Source: Misgurnus anguillicaudatus | Lineage: Eukaryota; Chordata; Actinopteri; Cypriniformes; Cobitidae | Direction of reading: 5' to 3' | DNA: 64,000 nucleotides | NCBI RefSeq assembly: GCF_027580225.2 | Contig: NW_027395284.1 | Span: forward strand, 4,195,263 to 4,259,262 | Shown here: one piece after another, positions 13,622-27,659 of the stretch | How positions within the stretch are numbered: the first letter of the stretch is position 1 | Layout: the number at the start of each line of letters is the position of its first letter | Translations under genes and position numbers: made by a program | Notes under the pieces: model-generated | Databases searched by the model: none | What the model saw: the letters and a program-made list of their open reading frames with translations, nothing else | What the model was told of the DNA's origin: nothing

Positions 13622-13831
13622 AGGCGGAGTCCACGTTGTTTGAAAAACGCGTTGGAAAAGGAGACGGGCCGACTACCAAAACACACTTATAGCCAATCAA
13701 ATCAAATCAAATGCCGGGTTGCGTATGTGTGGGGCGGGTCTATCAACAGAAGGTCCAGATTCTATTGGGGTAGAGGCGTGTTTGTGATTTCAAATATTAA
13801 CATTGGCTTTCAAACATCATGGACTCCGCCT
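13622..13831. mobile_element. TTAA-flanked foldback MITE (210 bp)
   Basis: Termini 'aggcggagtccacg' and 'tggactccgcct' are inverted and lie directly between TTAA copies at 13618-13621 and 13832-13835. TTAA duplication is characteristic of Kolobok or piggyBac-type DNA transposons. Non-coding, non-autonomous. Confidence 0.88.
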
Positions 13832-13839
13832 TTAAGGGT

Positions 13840-14600
13840 AAGGTGGGGTATCTTTTATTCTTAAATGAAGCGACTGGTTTGTGTAAGGAAACATTAACAT
13901 TTTAAACTTTATAGACTACGGCTGTATGTGTCAGGCAAAAGGCTGCCCTGTGACCCAACATTACAAAAACTCATCGCTTCACATCAAAAGACATTTAATA
14001 ACTATATGGAGTTGCTTTTGATGGATGGATGAGCTTATTGGGGTTTAAAAACTGGGGCACATTATAAAGCTGAAAAAAGAAGACTGTGTTTGTCTGAAAG
14101 AAGAAAGTCAAATACTGTACACTTGCAGGATGGCTCGAATGTGATTAAAATATAAGATACACAGCAAAATCAAAAAATTTTATTTTCGGGGGAACTATTG
14201 TTTTAAAGTGCAACAGTTTTGCTTCTGACAGTAAAGGCCAAAGTATAGTCCCATTTTAATGCATATGTAAGGGTCTGCATATGCAAATTTTAGTCATCAG
14301 AAGAGTGCAAGATGCGTACTGTATGGGCACCGCCGGATTTTTCAAACCCTGTGTACATTGTATGCGTAGGTTGTGCATGCGCCTACAGGAGATTGTAGCC
14401 CTGGAGATGCATTGCATTTTGGCGCAATGTGCATCATCGAACGTCTGTGTACACATACGAGTCAAATAAACTATACTTTGCGAGGCTGTGCGTTAAACTG
14501 TGTGTCGAAGGATCACATGTACAGGTCCTTCTTAAAAAAGCCATCCCAGAATGCATTGCAACAAAGTTCAGATTATCTTATTTGTTATACTTTAAACAAA
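13840..14600. other. Gene-free stretch
   Basis: Mostly unique AT-rich DNA. Overlapping short frames at 14256-14469 on both strands reflect a GC-richer patch and have no domain signature. Confidence 0.45.
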
Positions 14601-14609
14601 ACATGGACA

Positions 14610-15230
14610 CATTAACCCTTGTTCAGATTAGCTACCCTTTCGTGTTCTTAGTGGATGAAAACATTCACCAACTTAAATGGCTGTAAAAATGAGAAAACTA
14701 AATGTTTACAAAAATTCCATAATTTTAACTCTTTATATGAGTGATGTCACTGATTTGAGAAAAAAGGACACCCTAACCCAATGATGGATTTTCAATATAA
14801 AAATTGTGGACTGGATTTTTTAACAGTTTTTCACAGTCTTGGGCATATCAAAGTTGAGTAAAAACATTGATGCATTGTTAGTTTTTGTGCAGCATCAGAT
14901 TTTAATTTTTTCTCCCTCATTTACTGTTCGTGGCTGTTTTTGCCCCATTGATTTCCATTATAAACACATTTTTTGATTGCAGACTCATGACACCTTATTA
15001 TCATGCATTCTTGATTGTTAGGGGTTTTTCCTTTTGCAAAGAGGTCAAATTTGTTATTTTTACAGTTGATCACCATGTGGCACTATTAACCCTTTAGTAG
15101 GCCTGTGCAAAAACAGAACTTAAATTCTGGCTTGTACATTAAGATATATGGAGCAGTTTAATGTACTAGATGTTTTCATCCACGAACAACACAAAATGGT
15201 AGTGAATTTGCTCATGGTGTATTGTTGAGT
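14610..15230. mobile_element. Probable foldback DNA element
   Basis: Inverted arms: 'tagtggatgaaaacattc' near 14650 against 'gatgttttcatccacgaac' near 15170, with further imperfect pairing outward. Non-coding interior. Exact termini and target duplication were not resolved. Confidence 0.45.
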
Positions 15231-15559
15231 TTTGAGATTTTTCCCAAATATGTGTCAATATAAGATTTGTCACCAAAAATCATTCCATTTGCTGAAACAG
15301 AAAGAAATGTTTGGCCAAATTAAGACAAAAAAAAAAAACAGTGGATGATCTATGTGCTTTGATCAGCTTTTACTGAACGCATTTATGGCCGATTTCATTC
15401 GTAAGTCACTGGCTAAAAGTCTCTGCTATACGTATATTTAATAGGCAGACAAAAGAAACTGGAAACTGTATTCTTTAATTTTTAATCAGTAACTGGTGCA
15501 TGTAAGTGAGCAGTGTTACATGTTAGACCTATAACAGCTTCTCAATTTGGTGAAGTAAG

Positions 15560-15860
15560 AGTTTTAGAAGCTACTCGCCTAAATTCGTTCCTCTTAATCC
15601 CTTCAATAATCCAATTAGTTGAGATGAGGAGGCTAAAATAACCTTTTAATGGCACCCATTGAAGAGGACACAAGCACAGAATGAGGTGGCTCTTTATCAG
15701 CTGGAATCCCTCTCCTTCATTTCTTTCTTCTCATCCGTCTTTGTTCTTGAATCTGGAATAATCCCGAGCTTCCGAACTCTCCGCTGGCCTGTAATCTGGC
15801 CAGAAATTTGCCCAGCGGCCTCATGAGGCAGGATTATATGAGTCTGGTTTTGGGCTTACC
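15560..15860. promoter_or_regulatory. Candidate conserved non-coding island
   Basis: Non-repetitive block with multiple homeodomain-like 'aattag' and 'taat' sites and balanced GC, set in AT-rich DNA. No exon. Inference only. Confidence 0.28.
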
Positions 15861-15869
15861 TCACAAAAC

Positions 15870-18800
15870 CTGTGTAAACAATAGAAGAAGAGAGATCAGC
15901 TGTGTGGTCTTGGGCCATGTAGTGAAATGATAATTAAGATGATTATACTGCTTTAATTAAATGTAGAAACCATTTTAAAAGTTGTGTAAAAGATGTATAC
16001 GTGTTCTGTATTGCACAGAATTGTAATGCAATGAAAGTTTGGGACTAATGCTGATACTTGATTCCAGTTGAAATGTTGTCTATGAAAGCTGCAGATGTGT
16101 CAGCAGAAGACAGCAGGTCAGTTCTTCATAATAAATGAACTTTAGATGTTAATAAACCAAATTAAAGATTTCATGAAAGTCAGAGTAAATGGAGATTGCG
16201 ATGACTCCTGAAAGCTGAAATAAATATGTTGGTGTCAATAATGCATGACATTAATTAGATGGTATTTAATGGGTTTATATTGCTTTCAGGTCTCTCTAGG
16301 CGACATCACATTGCACCTTTAATACAGATTAATACTTAATGTGTGCTTGTAATTAATTGTTTATACACTACTGATCATCCTTTCTAAACTTAACACCCTT
16401 GATACTCAAACACAATAAAGACTGAATTTCACCTAATCTCTCTAGAAGATACAGATTAATGTCGTTTGATCTGAAACAAATTGACTTCTTTTGATTATTG
16501 CTCAATTCCAGAGTGGTGACAAAGCCAATCGGTAGTAAATGTGTCCTCCTGGGTCTTCAGCCTTTATCATTCAGAGACGAGATGAAGACAAAACAAAAGT
16601 TTCTCTACCTAAATAAAAGGTGTCCATCTGAAGTCCAACTAATAGACATTATTATTGATTTAATTCAATAATCTGATGAGTTTACACAGTGCTAGAAGAA
16701 GACTCGTGGGAGATTGTTTGGAAATGATGATCAATTATTGTGAAGATAGCAGAGTCATGAGCATTCACCTTCTGTTGATTCTGAAGGGTCTCTTTAAGTC
16801 TCCAGATGTGCGACGCAGACGCGAGGCAGACAGCTGCGCAGTCCGTGTGTGTATGTTCAGAAATGCTCGTCTAAGCCCGCTTTATTCCCTCAGGCTGTTG
16901 AACCTCCTCATCCACATCTGTTTTAAGGGTGCGTTCAGCCCATCTGCTGCGGGTGAAGTCCTGCATCAGCGCCCGCTGACCCCACAGATCAAGGTCATGT
17001 GATCAGAGAACAGTAAACTACAGCGCAGACAAAGACCTGTCAGTCAAACTCACTGACCCACACTCACCACTTCATGGAGTTGGCTATACTTATTGCTTGT
17101 GTTTGTTTAGAAAGGTATTAAAAACATCAGAGATAGTAAACATGAGTGTATATGCATTCGGGAGGGTGTATGGTTGCAGGTGCAATGAAAAAAAACACAA
17201 GTTAATTTATAATAAAGTTAATAATAAAATAATATTAAATATCAGGAGAGAAATATCTATTTAATAACATCATCTTTACTGCTTTCAGTCTTTAGTTTTG
17301 ACTTAAAGTCCCTTAAAGGAGCTGCAATAAAAAAAAGATTCTTTATGCATAAATGCTGAAATCCTGTCATATTGTGATTCAGGGTTTGTGTGTGTGTGTG
17401 TGTGTCTGTGTGTGTGCGTGCATGCGTGCGTGTTTGTGTGTTGGGTGAGGTTTGGCTGAACTGGTGATGTGCTCTTCTGAGCAGATGCTGGCAAGATGTT
17501 GCAGGCACAACATCCTGAGGGTTCATCCAATCCCTGCTTTCCAGATGAACTTTGCCTAGCGGACAGAGAGAGGAAAAGGCAGCATGGCTTACATCCCTGC
17601 TGAGGTTGGACAGATTAAATCTGAGCTGATGGGACAGGAGCTTTCATTAGATCGGTCATGTGGCTCTGATCCACATCTGTACCGGCCACACCTTTGTAAT
17701 CTCATAAAGCATTGTGAGCAGCTAGCGAATGCTTTGTTTGCCTGTCCTTGATTTTTATTCTTCGTAATTGCCATGTGAAAGGCAGATATACGAACTAGAA
17801 GTTAATTAAACAACACATATATTATGGGTGGTGCAAATAAATAGACAACAAGACTGAAGCCTAAGATGCGACTTACTCCATAGCTCCTTAAACCGAATGT
17901 CTTCTACAGACTTTACGTGATTTTATACAATATTAATCAAAGCTACAGGTCTTCATCAGCAATGTTTCAGTTGTCTCTGAGATGCTGGTGTTATAGATTA
18001 TTTACAAACTGATGTTTTAGTGAACATTGGAAAAGTTATGATACACTAGACACAAGATTTTGAGATGGATACAGCCATTATATAAACATTAAAAAAAGAT
18101 GAAAAATACAAAAATTGAAAATAAAAACAACTTAACTGTTGTTTTTACTGTAAATAGTGTACTGTAAATATTACTTATGTTGTTAAATATTTTATTATAT
18201 TATATTATAATAATACATGGACATGAGGCAAAAAAGAGACTAAAATGATTTCAGTATTTCTATCATTCTTGTCCAGATGTTCTGTCCAGCATTAAAACTA
18301 AAAACCTAGCAAGATTTCCACATAATCTCTTTATTTATTCATTTAAGTGTATTTCTATAGCACTTTTCTTGGTTTTGCATTAAAGCAAAGCAACAGTACA
18401 GGCAAATATAAAAAAACAGGCATATGAAATATCTTGGATCTATAAGAGGATAAATGACACTAAAGCATTTCAAGGCATTTTGTTTTTGTAACGGTGCTTT
18501 TACAGATGCTATTTTAGATTTATTTTAATCATTAAAACATGGGATTTATTGTAATACAAATAATATGTGGTTTTGTATGGTGATGATGTTTGTGCATCAC
18601 TTGTAAGAGGTAAAGCGTGTGAAGAATAAACAGAGCATCTGTCTCCAAAAAGAGAGAAATTACACCTGGACCACGTGAAATGATCATTGAAATAAGTTTG
18701 GATATTGTATTAAAGGCGGGAATAAAATAGTGAAATTGCATAAACATACATAAATGTTTGTGAGGGTTTAATAAATGAGTGTTTCTGTCTGTTATGTTTA

Positions 18801-20240
18801 TAACATTAATAAAGTGACTTGTTCATTTATGTTCATGTTCATTTATTCAACTTGAAATGTGAGAAATATATCAGCAAGATTTATAAACGCTGTACTGTTT
18901 ACTGAAATATGTTGAATATGGAAGTTTAAACCAGTAAAAGTCTTTCTGATGATGATGTTGGTTAATAAATGCAGTGAAGACAGATTTACGGATTCATCAT
19001 TGGATTGTGATAGCAATCCTCACACTTTCCTTTTCAGGAGTTTTAACCTGAAAACATCACTTAAAATGTGTCCATGCCAAACATCTTTCTTTCTCTTACT
19101 TCAAGGACTTTTAGTGGCAAGTGTCTCCTGAGGTTTGTTTTATATTGATTTAGCTCTGAGTTGTGCTGTTTTTCTGTATTCAGACAGTTTCGTCTTGTAA
19201 ATTATCATTGAGGTAAGTGGCAAGGTGAAAGCCTATTGTATTTATGCCTGTCATATCACAAAATACCTCACGTTCTAGAAACATACAAGAAGCTTATTGA
19301 AGGTTTTCTGTCCCTTTGGTGCGTAGTAAGCAGCCATCCAACAGATTTGCTGTCAAAGATCAATATATCGACCGAATATCTGTTAGTTAACTCTTCAGAT
19401 GAAGTGCTTTGGGTGTGAAAGGTTAACCGGTTTGACATGTTTGAAAGTTTTCATTTTTGATGTGTGTGTGTGATGTTAAACAACTCCAGCGGGAATTATA
19501 CTGTGACCTCTAAGATAACAAAACTTAATCCTCAAACTGTTTAATCTGCCAGTATGATGTCACACACAATCCACAGCATCACTAATACTAAATGTTCAAA
19601 CATCAAACTTTGAGCGCTTGAGTTTGGCATGACACATGGACATAAATGATTAATTATGGTGGCATATCACTTTCCAAAAGATGGGACTTCTAAGAGAGAG
19701 ATTGTAGTGGTTTAAAGATTGGATCTTGGACTAGTTCCACCTGCATAACATTATAAGAACACTCCAAACTGCATAGCAACACCTTCACAACCACCCAGAA
19801 CACCCTAGCAACTGCATAATAATGTAAAAAAACTCCCTAGCAACAGAATGCATCACCCTACAGTAGCAACCATCCACAGCATCCTAGCATCAAAGCAAGA
19901 GTTTTGTGTGGTCGAGGATCAGTCTTCAGAAATATATCAACTCTGAGACAAGAATACAAATCCAGATAGTGATGCAGTCATTGACTCGTTGCTGTAATCT
20001 CACTCAGAGAGCAAACAGCATCAAGACTAAAAACCTTTCTATCAGTAAATACATTGTGCGCGTATTTTGTAATTCTCTCCTGTGCTCCGTCTCTCTTGGG
20101 CCGCTCCAAAAAAAGCGTTCCCGCTGCTTGATAACACAACATGAATGAAGTGGGCTGCACTTTTTAGCGCTGGCTTTTATTGTCTTTCTTGTGCACCTGA
20201 AAGCTTTCTTCACACTGAAGTTTCAAGCACACCGAATACT
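15870..20240. other. Gene-free stretch with small TG tract
   Basis: No exon supported in 4.4 kb. A short (TG)n tract lies at about 17386-17430. Frames at 16676-17002 and 17257-17530 have no protein-like signature. The remainder is AT-rich. Confidence 0.5.
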
Positions 20241-20249
20241 AATTTCCAT

Positions 20250-20990
20250 CTATTAAAAGTGTCGCTATCATTGGTGAGCTCTCATTAGAATGCTGGACTC
20301 ATGGGACCTTACTTAATTCCTTTATAGAGGAATTCAAGACCCTTTCACTTCAAAAAGTATAAATCATACTCCCAAATGAACACAGAAGAGAGAGGATTCA
20401 TACCAGGGGTCTCTGATGTGTCCCACCGGTTAGCGGCAGATGAGTCGAGCTCCCAAAGCCGCTAAAATCCAGCCTCCGGAGAGAAGATGAGTCTGTTCTT
20501 TAGACCCGGACCTCTGACTAAACCTCTCCATCACAACAGACAATATAAAACATACAATATACAAGTCTGTTGTCTGCTACCGTTTTAATATGTGTATGAT
20601 TAAATGAAGACCTTTCACTTTTTCGTGTTGTTCTGCTTTCCTCATAAACAGTCATCTGAGATGCAGTCCTGATCTTTATTTTAATGGTGAGATGGTGATG
20701 TCAGCAGTTAGTATATTGGTGTGAGTGGCCTATTGATTATTGATTTGTGTTCATTGATTTGTGCCTCAGGAGACTTTAATCCGTTTTGATGCATCTGAAT
20801 ACCACCATTCATCTTCACATGCTCACGCGCCTGCAGCCTAATGAAAATAGATGCTGGTGTGAATGCCAACGCCGCCTTTTTGATTTATTTTTTTAATTGA
20901 TATATCTGCTTCTGAGGGTCGGCCGCCCAATGACAATTGACTGTGGTGTCAACATCTGTTTTTTTCTGCTTTGGGGATCTTTGAATGGAC
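20250..20990. promoter_or_regulatory. Two candidate conserved non-coding islands
   Basis: About 20250-20530 and 20760-20990 are balanced-GC and unique, separated by AT-rich DNA. The second includes 'cccaatgacaattgac', an extended TGACA-type site. No frame is supported. Inference only. Confidence 0.22.
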
Positions 20991-21239
20991 TTTGAGGATG
21001 TGAAAAACTGCAATATACACATTTACTGTTTTGCTTGTGAACAAATGAGAATAAAGACGCTTTATTAATGTTTATTTGTTAAATACAAAGATTTTTGTTT
21101 CTGTATTCCAATCTAGACTTTTTTTATTAGAGATCAGGATTTGTCACACTTTTCACTCAACATTACTCCAGGTAGGTTTATTTTTTGTAAATATCTGTAG
21201 ACTTTAAATAAATATTTGATTGAAATAATCTTTTCTTTA

Positions 21240-21590
21240 TTATTACTTGTTCGGCAAAACTGCCTTTTCTACTTATGCGCCTAGATTATGGAATGAAATG
21301 CAGAGTATTTTGATGCTGGATGTGCTCCCATCTTTAAATATTTTAAAAAACCTTTTGGAATCTTACCTAAAAGAATTATGTTCGTGTTTTACTTAACTTT
21401 TATATATTTCATTTTTAAGAATTGTAGTTCTGAATGCTGGACTTTTTTGTATTGTCTGTCTGAAATATTTTGTGTAAAACTTTGTGTGCTGCCATTTTGG
21501 CCAGGACTCCCTGACCCTGGCAGAAGAGATTTTTTATCTCAATGGGATTATTCCTGGAAAAATAAAGGATAATTACCTAGTAAAGCTATA
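21240..21590 (+). mobile_element. 3' end of a non-LTR retrotransposon (LINE), 5'-truncated
   Basis: A plus-strand frame reads AFSTYAPRLWNEMQS, then a Leu-rich stretch ending in LLESYLKE. This is the typical C-terminal end of L2/CR1-like reverse transcriptase ORFs. It is followed by a 3' UTR ('aatgggattattcctgg', then 'aaaataaagg') of the kind seen at LINE ends. Only the last ~40 codons remain, so it is dead. Confidence 0.6.
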
Positions 21591-21949
21591 CTTTTTGTGA
21601 CAACGTGCCCCAATAAAAGGGTCACAATATTGTAATATGTCACACTGAGTACCTGCAATTATGTCCAACTCACAAACATAGAACAACTCATTAAACAGCA
21701 AAAATGACAAACATGTCAAAGTAGTCTACTGTATTTGTCAACAAATATTGTTAAATAAAAACTGAAACCGCAGTCATTCATATTCATTTTATTTGTTGAA
21801 AAAAAGACCTTCTCCTCAGAATACAGTTAATAAAAACCTCTTTTCTATATTGTTGCTTGTCATAAACATTGTGCATATGCTTTACAAACCCACACTAAAC
21901 ATCGTATCTTTGAGACTTTGATTATTTGGACCCTGAAATGAAATAACCC

Positions 21950-22480
21950 AAACCCTAAAAAGCCTTCAGCAAGCCCAGAGAAGAGAGCGAGATCTGTGGA
22001 TCTTCTGCAGCCCCGCGTGTATTAGCTGTAAACGCGTGTGGGTTTTACTTTTAATACTGCTCTGGATAGAGGAGAGAGAAATAATGTGCCATTTAAGCGT
22101 TCATCGATTTTGGAATTAAAAAGTTAGTTTGCAAAGATTTACTGTGGGGTTTCTCTGGCAGAGCTCTTTATCAGGGCCACAAATGGGCGGTTATACGCTG
22201 TCCGACAGAGCCGCGATTGAGAGATCGATAGGTGCGTGATTTAGTAACTGGGCTACAGCTAATCAATAAGTATAAAAGTAAATGAAATATGCATTACGGG
22301 GATTTTATTAGAGAGGGTTAACGCACAGAGAATAACCGTCCAGCCATTTATTTTATACCTATTGATTGTACAACATAGAGACTCGGCTGAAGTCTTCTTA
22401 CATTCGCACTGATTATCAGGTGATTTATAAGTGTTGAGGTCAGGCGGTGTGCGGACACCTCAGGGTCCTCTCTTAACACG
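21950..22480. promoter_or_regulatory. Candidate conserved non-coding island
   Basis: About 500 bp of non-repetitive sequence with short GC-rich blocks and TTTATT/TTAAT-type sites and no supported exon. Inference from texture. Confidence 0.28.
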
Positions 22481-22794
22481 TCTATAGAGTTTATATGGCT
22501 GTAATGTTGACCCACTCTTCAATCATACACAGATACAAGTGTTATATAATCAATGTGTGCTGTTTCTCTTCTGATAAAACTCACACATGCACTGTACACA
22601 TATGTAATATTTTGCCATCATTTACTCAAACTCAATCTGAAGACTGTATTCAGTGTCATACTGCCAGCAGTGATTGTAGCGCAAAGCTGAAATACAACAA
22701 CAAGTGAGTTCAGTTTTATGTTGAACATGCACATTTTCTTGTCAAACATGTTGATCATAAGCAATGCACTTTGATTTACTTTAATAAACATTAA

Positions 22795-23588
22795 AGGACA
22801 AGTTTGGTATTTTACACTTAAAGCCCTGTTTTCAGATTGTTTATGATAAAATAGAACGGTTTTGACTGAAATTTCGACATATGCAGCTGCCCCGAGAATT
22901 TGTGGGTGTTTGTTGTATCACCTCCCTCCTCTACAATGTGTGGATTGGTACACAGGAACGATCCTTTCTAAAATGCATTCAACTTTCGTTTACAAAGACG
23001 TGAAACTTACCGAGTGGTCAGGGGTGTTCACTGATATGATCGCACAAAAATGGCTGTAAAAGATGCTTTCCAACAGGTGTTTTAGTATTCGTTGTAAACT
23101 TGTGGACCTATTTTTCCAAAAGCCTCACACCCGTATATTCTTCCGCTGAGAGCTTGAATAATAGACACTCCAGCCCAGTTGGTGGCGATAATCCACCTTT
23201 GCCAATTGCAAGAATACAAAGAAGGTTCCCGGCGCGGAGTAATACCGTACCTCACAGCACATCTAATACAAGTCAATGGAGTTGGACAAAAACTACGATA
23301 AACCTGTTTGAATGCGTCTTTTGCAGCGATCTTTGTGTGAGCATATCAGTGAACACCCCTGACCACTCGCTGAGTTTCACGTCTTTGTAAATTAAATTTG
23401 AATGCATTTTAGGAAGGATTGTTCCTTTGCACCTATACAGCCATTATAGAGGTGGGAGGTCAAACAACACACACCCAAAAATTCTCGGGCCAGCATCATA
23501 TGTCGAAATTTCAGTCAAAACTGTTCTATTTACGTTCTATATATGATCTGAAAACAGGGTTTTAAGGGTAAAATACCGAACTTGTCCT
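22795..23588. mobile_element. TTAA-flanked foldback DNA transposon (794 bp)
   Basis: Long inverted ends (about 90 bp): left begins 'aggacaagtttggtatttta' and right ends 'taaaataccgaacttgtcct'. They are flanked exactly by TTAA at 22791-22794 and 23589-23592. The inverted homology continues inward past 'tgaaatttcgacatatg'. No transposase frame, so non-autonomous; Kolobok/piggyBac-like by target site. Confidence 0.92.
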
Positions 23589-23599
23589 TTAAAGCAGTC

Positions 23600-25090
23600 A
23601 TCTGTTATAGACAGGCATCAAATGCAATAAACAATTAACAGAAAATTACTTCAGAAAAGTGCGGTACATTTTTTTATATTGCCAGTCAACCACAGAGGCA
23701 GCTGTCCTGTCAATCAAATATTGAAGCATGAACGCTCTTTTGCTGTTAACTGTAATATTAGCGAATGAAGTCGGGCGCTTTTCCGCTCAGAGTTGACGGG
23801 TTTTCAACTTCAGCCGCTCAAAGCGTTCCTACAAAAACACGCGGCACAGGAATCAGACAAATACGGGTGGCATTTGGCGTGCATAAACATGGTGCATAAT
23901 GCTTACTTCCCATAGAAAACCATTCAAAAAATCCCACTGCCATAAACACGCTCGGTGTGATCCGCCCTTTAGTGTGTCTGACATGTCTTCTTGAAAATTT
24001 CTTGCATTTTTATCAGGCTCTTACAGGTATGTTTAGGTTTAGTAATTTCACTTTAATGGCAACAAAAAGGTTATTAGTCAGTAATTAAAATGCCTTTCAT
24101 TGTATTCAATACATTTGACTGTATTTCACAGCAAAACCCTCTAAGTGTATCCTATTCACCTCTATAAAGTCTCCAGTTACTCTTCACCGACTTATTGAAT
24201 AAAGGTAAAAGGATTACAAATTTGGTGAATATCCTATTCGGTAAACCTCCTTTAAATGAGTGAAAAACTCTTGCAAAAAATCTGATGCACGCTATCATTC
24301 ATCAAATTCATCTTCTGTGCACTTTGAGGACTTTTGCTGAAAAATCTTTGCCATTAAAAAGAACACTGGTATTTCTGAAAGGCATGAGGCTAGTATTAAG
24401 TGGATTTGAAGTGAAATGCGACGTACGTGTTGTTTAGTGGCTATTGCATCTGATCTTCTGTGTAATATGAAAAGTGAAGCTTTTCTGAAAGTTAAAGTCA
24501 TGGAAATTTATTCACTGAGAAATGTGACCCAGTCTGTAAAAACCCAGCTGAAGTCAATTTTGTGATTGACTGTTTTCTAACTAAAAATCATCCTACATAA
24601 TGTAAAGACCATTCTGTTTAAATATATACTTGATATCTTTAATATTGACTGAGGATAATGTCATGTCAAACATTGAAGTCAATGTGAATTCAAACTTTTA
24701 TGCTCCTAATCTCATCATTACATGATAAAACTTTAACCAGAATTTTATAGACAGGGTCACACATGTATTTTAAATATGGACAAATAATTTACCTCAAGAA
24801 ACGTTTTAAAAGAATACATGTGTTAAATAAACATAGATGTTTATCTTGTTTGCCTTTGACAAACATACAGTAGTATACACCGCACAAACCCAAACTATCA
24901 GCACAAAAACATAAGATCACAAAATGACTGAATCTATTAATCCTACACATTATCATCTGTACAGTGAATGAGTCTCTTATAGACAAAAGTGTTATGATAC
25001 TCTCTGTCAAATCACTCTGAGTATTAAAAATCAAAATCCAGTCATCAGTTCAGAGCTGTCTGTCTGTCTGTCTCTCTTCATTATCTTGAG
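23600..25090. other. Gene-free stretch with dispersed repeats
   Basis: About 23760-23975 resembles part of the GC-rich foldback family at 2694-3093. About 24525-24730 shares blocks ('acataatgtaaagaccatt', 'tgctcctaatctca') with intronic sequence at 42900-43050. No exon. Confidence 0.45.
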
Positions 25091-25099
25091 TGTTCTGAG

Positions 25100-25480
25100 A
25101 TCTTTTCAAATCCAAACGGGTTTGTCTACCTCCGTACGTGGAGTCCCGGCTGTCCGCACCTCTTTTCTACGGCGGGTTTGTCATGTAAATAACAAATGCA
25201 CTCAGTCTGGTGATTTACTGCAGGCCACCGGCCTCTGATGTATATTAATATTGCTGCGCATTGCACTGTACTGGAGTCCATCATTCATTTGGATAAAAGA
25301 GGAGGAATTTAAAAACAGCCAATGCTGTACAATAGGGATACAGATTGCATCCATTTATTGTGCTGAGTGATGGAGCGGCTGCCCACCGCGTCCTTCACCT
25401 TCCCAGGATGCCGTGTAGCTTCCCATAAAGACTAAAAAAAGAGCCGGCCTTTGGCCCCGGGCTGATGGGATACGAGCGGA
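25100..25480. promoter_or_regulatory. Candidate conserved non-coding island
   Basis: Unique balanced-GC block with 'gtatattaatattg' and 'catcattcatttggataaaa'-type motifs and no exon. Inference only. Confidence 0.28.
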
Positions 25481-25489
25481 GCATCCCAG

Positions 25490-27100
25490 AACACCTTCAC
25501 AGATATATTTGTGTGTTTGTGATGCAGAAACACATGCTGGTTTTCATGAAGTAAAAAAGCATTGCTGGTGTTATTTCAATCCAACATGTGTGTTACTGTT
25601 GCTCATACTGTTAACCATTTAAACATAAAACACTTAACATGTCACACCACTGATAGCAGTCATACCTACAGACCAGAATATTATACAGACATATTTACAG
25701 TTACTGTAAAAGCATCATAAAGACATGAGGGGCGGGGCTCTGTTCACATTGGCCAATAAGCAACCACCCAGATCACCATAGCAACCACAGCATCCCAACA
25801 TCATTTAGGTGAGTTTTGCCCTCACATTTACCTCAGTAATGTTAAGCACTTTAACTGTCTGATGTTAGGAACAACACATCATGCACTTAAAATATTAATG
25901 CTTTATTTTCTGTAAAGTAGAAATAAAAATGACTTAACCTTTACTTTGGAAATAAACATGTTTAATGTTACATAATTCAAACACACTTGATTTGAATATT
26001 GACCGTCTACGACCCAAACAAGATCCTCTTGAACCCAAACCTCATCTAAGACAATGAATTATATTTGACATTACATTTAATCCAACTATAGCTTGAGCTT
26101 TCTTGTTGACTTTACACATTACAGAGTTTCCAGGCCTAAAATTTCACAATAAAAATAATCACAAATATTGAACTACATCTTTGAAAGATGCCTTTATTTA
26201 CTGATGGTGTAGTTGGTTAGGTTTGGTTTGTCTGTAGTGATTTATCATGCGAAGGGTTTCATCTCAATATCAGTTTTTTGCATGTGTATAAATCTTGACT
26301 TTAGTGTCTCACGAGAGCCGAGACGCTGCATCACATTCACAGACTCTGGCTTTGACTCTTTAAATGATAAATACTGTCCTGCTATTAATTTGTGTTTGCG
26401 CACGGTCCGAGTCAAACCCTGTGAGAGAAAGTGAAGTGAGACTTGTCGGAGACGCCTGGAGACCGGAGAGAGTTTGTACCCATCTGTGGGTTTTATCTCT
26501 TTAACACTGACAGACATTGTGTTGAAGCTAGCTGTGAAAGAACTCATCAAACAGTCTGGATGTTTGGTCTGGACAAACGCTTCACTTTACAGCCTCAAAT
26601 GAGACTGTCAAGAACAAATCTCACTGTCACTAACCCAACACACGTACACACCTGGAACACAATCAGATTGAGAGTACATGGATTGAAACACGGTTAAATG
26701 TGGTGTTTAATAGCACTGATAGTCCTATTGGTTGCAAACGTTCTCAAATGCTCCAGCACCTCAGACTTCATTGTATCATAACTTCAGTTCTGTTCAAACA
26801 AAGCCATCTCATGGCAATTTGTACATATTCTACATATTAATTTGAAATTAACTCAAAAAGTGTGATTATAACTTCCAAACAGAGTAATTTCAATACAACA
26901 GCCTCATTTTAAGATAAGAAAGATCCTGTTCAGTTTAACATTAAATCAACACGATTTGTTGAGGAGGATTTCCAGTTCCCAGCATGCTTTGCATGAGTCT
27001 GCATTACAAGAGCATTGTTTGAAATAAAGTGATATTTGATGTTGTTTATAGTAAAGAGAAAGACTCAAAAGTGTTAAATATTCAGTAAATAGTTAGGGTT
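25490..27100. other. Gene-free stretch
   Basis: AT-rich. Frames at 26213-26697 on both strands overlap each other and lack a recognisable protein signature. Nothing else supported. Confidence 0.45.
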
Positions 27101-27107
27101 TGATTCT

Positions 27108-27538
27108 ATTCCCATCAAAATGCTTTTCAACGATAAGATTACAAGATCTTGAGAGAGTTCTTTGCTTTTACCCATCATGAAGTCTTTCCTGTGTGCCTCC
27201 TGGGTAATGAGAAGCCTTTATAAGCCATCAATTAGGACTAAAGCAGCTGATATCAATTAGTACTGATAACTCTCAATACTGACAGATTTCAGGTGATCTC
27301 CTGGCTTTCTATGCCATTTTCCACCTTGTTCTCTTCATGTGTTCAATATTTATTCCCTGTGTCATTTCACTTTATTTATTATGACTTAACTTGTATACTT
27401 AAATGTTCTGATTTCTTTGTATGAATTCAATATTTGGCTTGATGGCTACATCTGGTGGAAATTTTGTGTCAATAGCCCACTTTGAAATCTCCTTACTGAT
27501 AAAAATGCTGATGTGTCAAATACTTATTCTCCCCGCTG
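27108..27538 (-). mobile_element. 5' fragment of a Tc1-like transposon
   Basis: Read on the minus strand, it begins at the terminal repeat 'cagcggggagaataagtatt' and continues through the same sequence as the left 380 bp of the element at 46764, including 'ccaggaggcacacagg'-like text and 'aagcattttgatggg'. It stops before the transposase frame, so it is a 3'-truncated relic. The adjoining 'ta' at 27539-27540 fits TA-target insertion. Confidence 0.85.
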
Positions 27539-27659
27539 TATATCATTGTAGTGCTGTTACTGTAGTGAAGTACAATCACATCTACAACCTATTAGCAAGG
27601 GCATAAGAAGCACAATGGCAGCTTTAGTGTCTATTTTAAGAAGTTGTTTAACTCTTTTC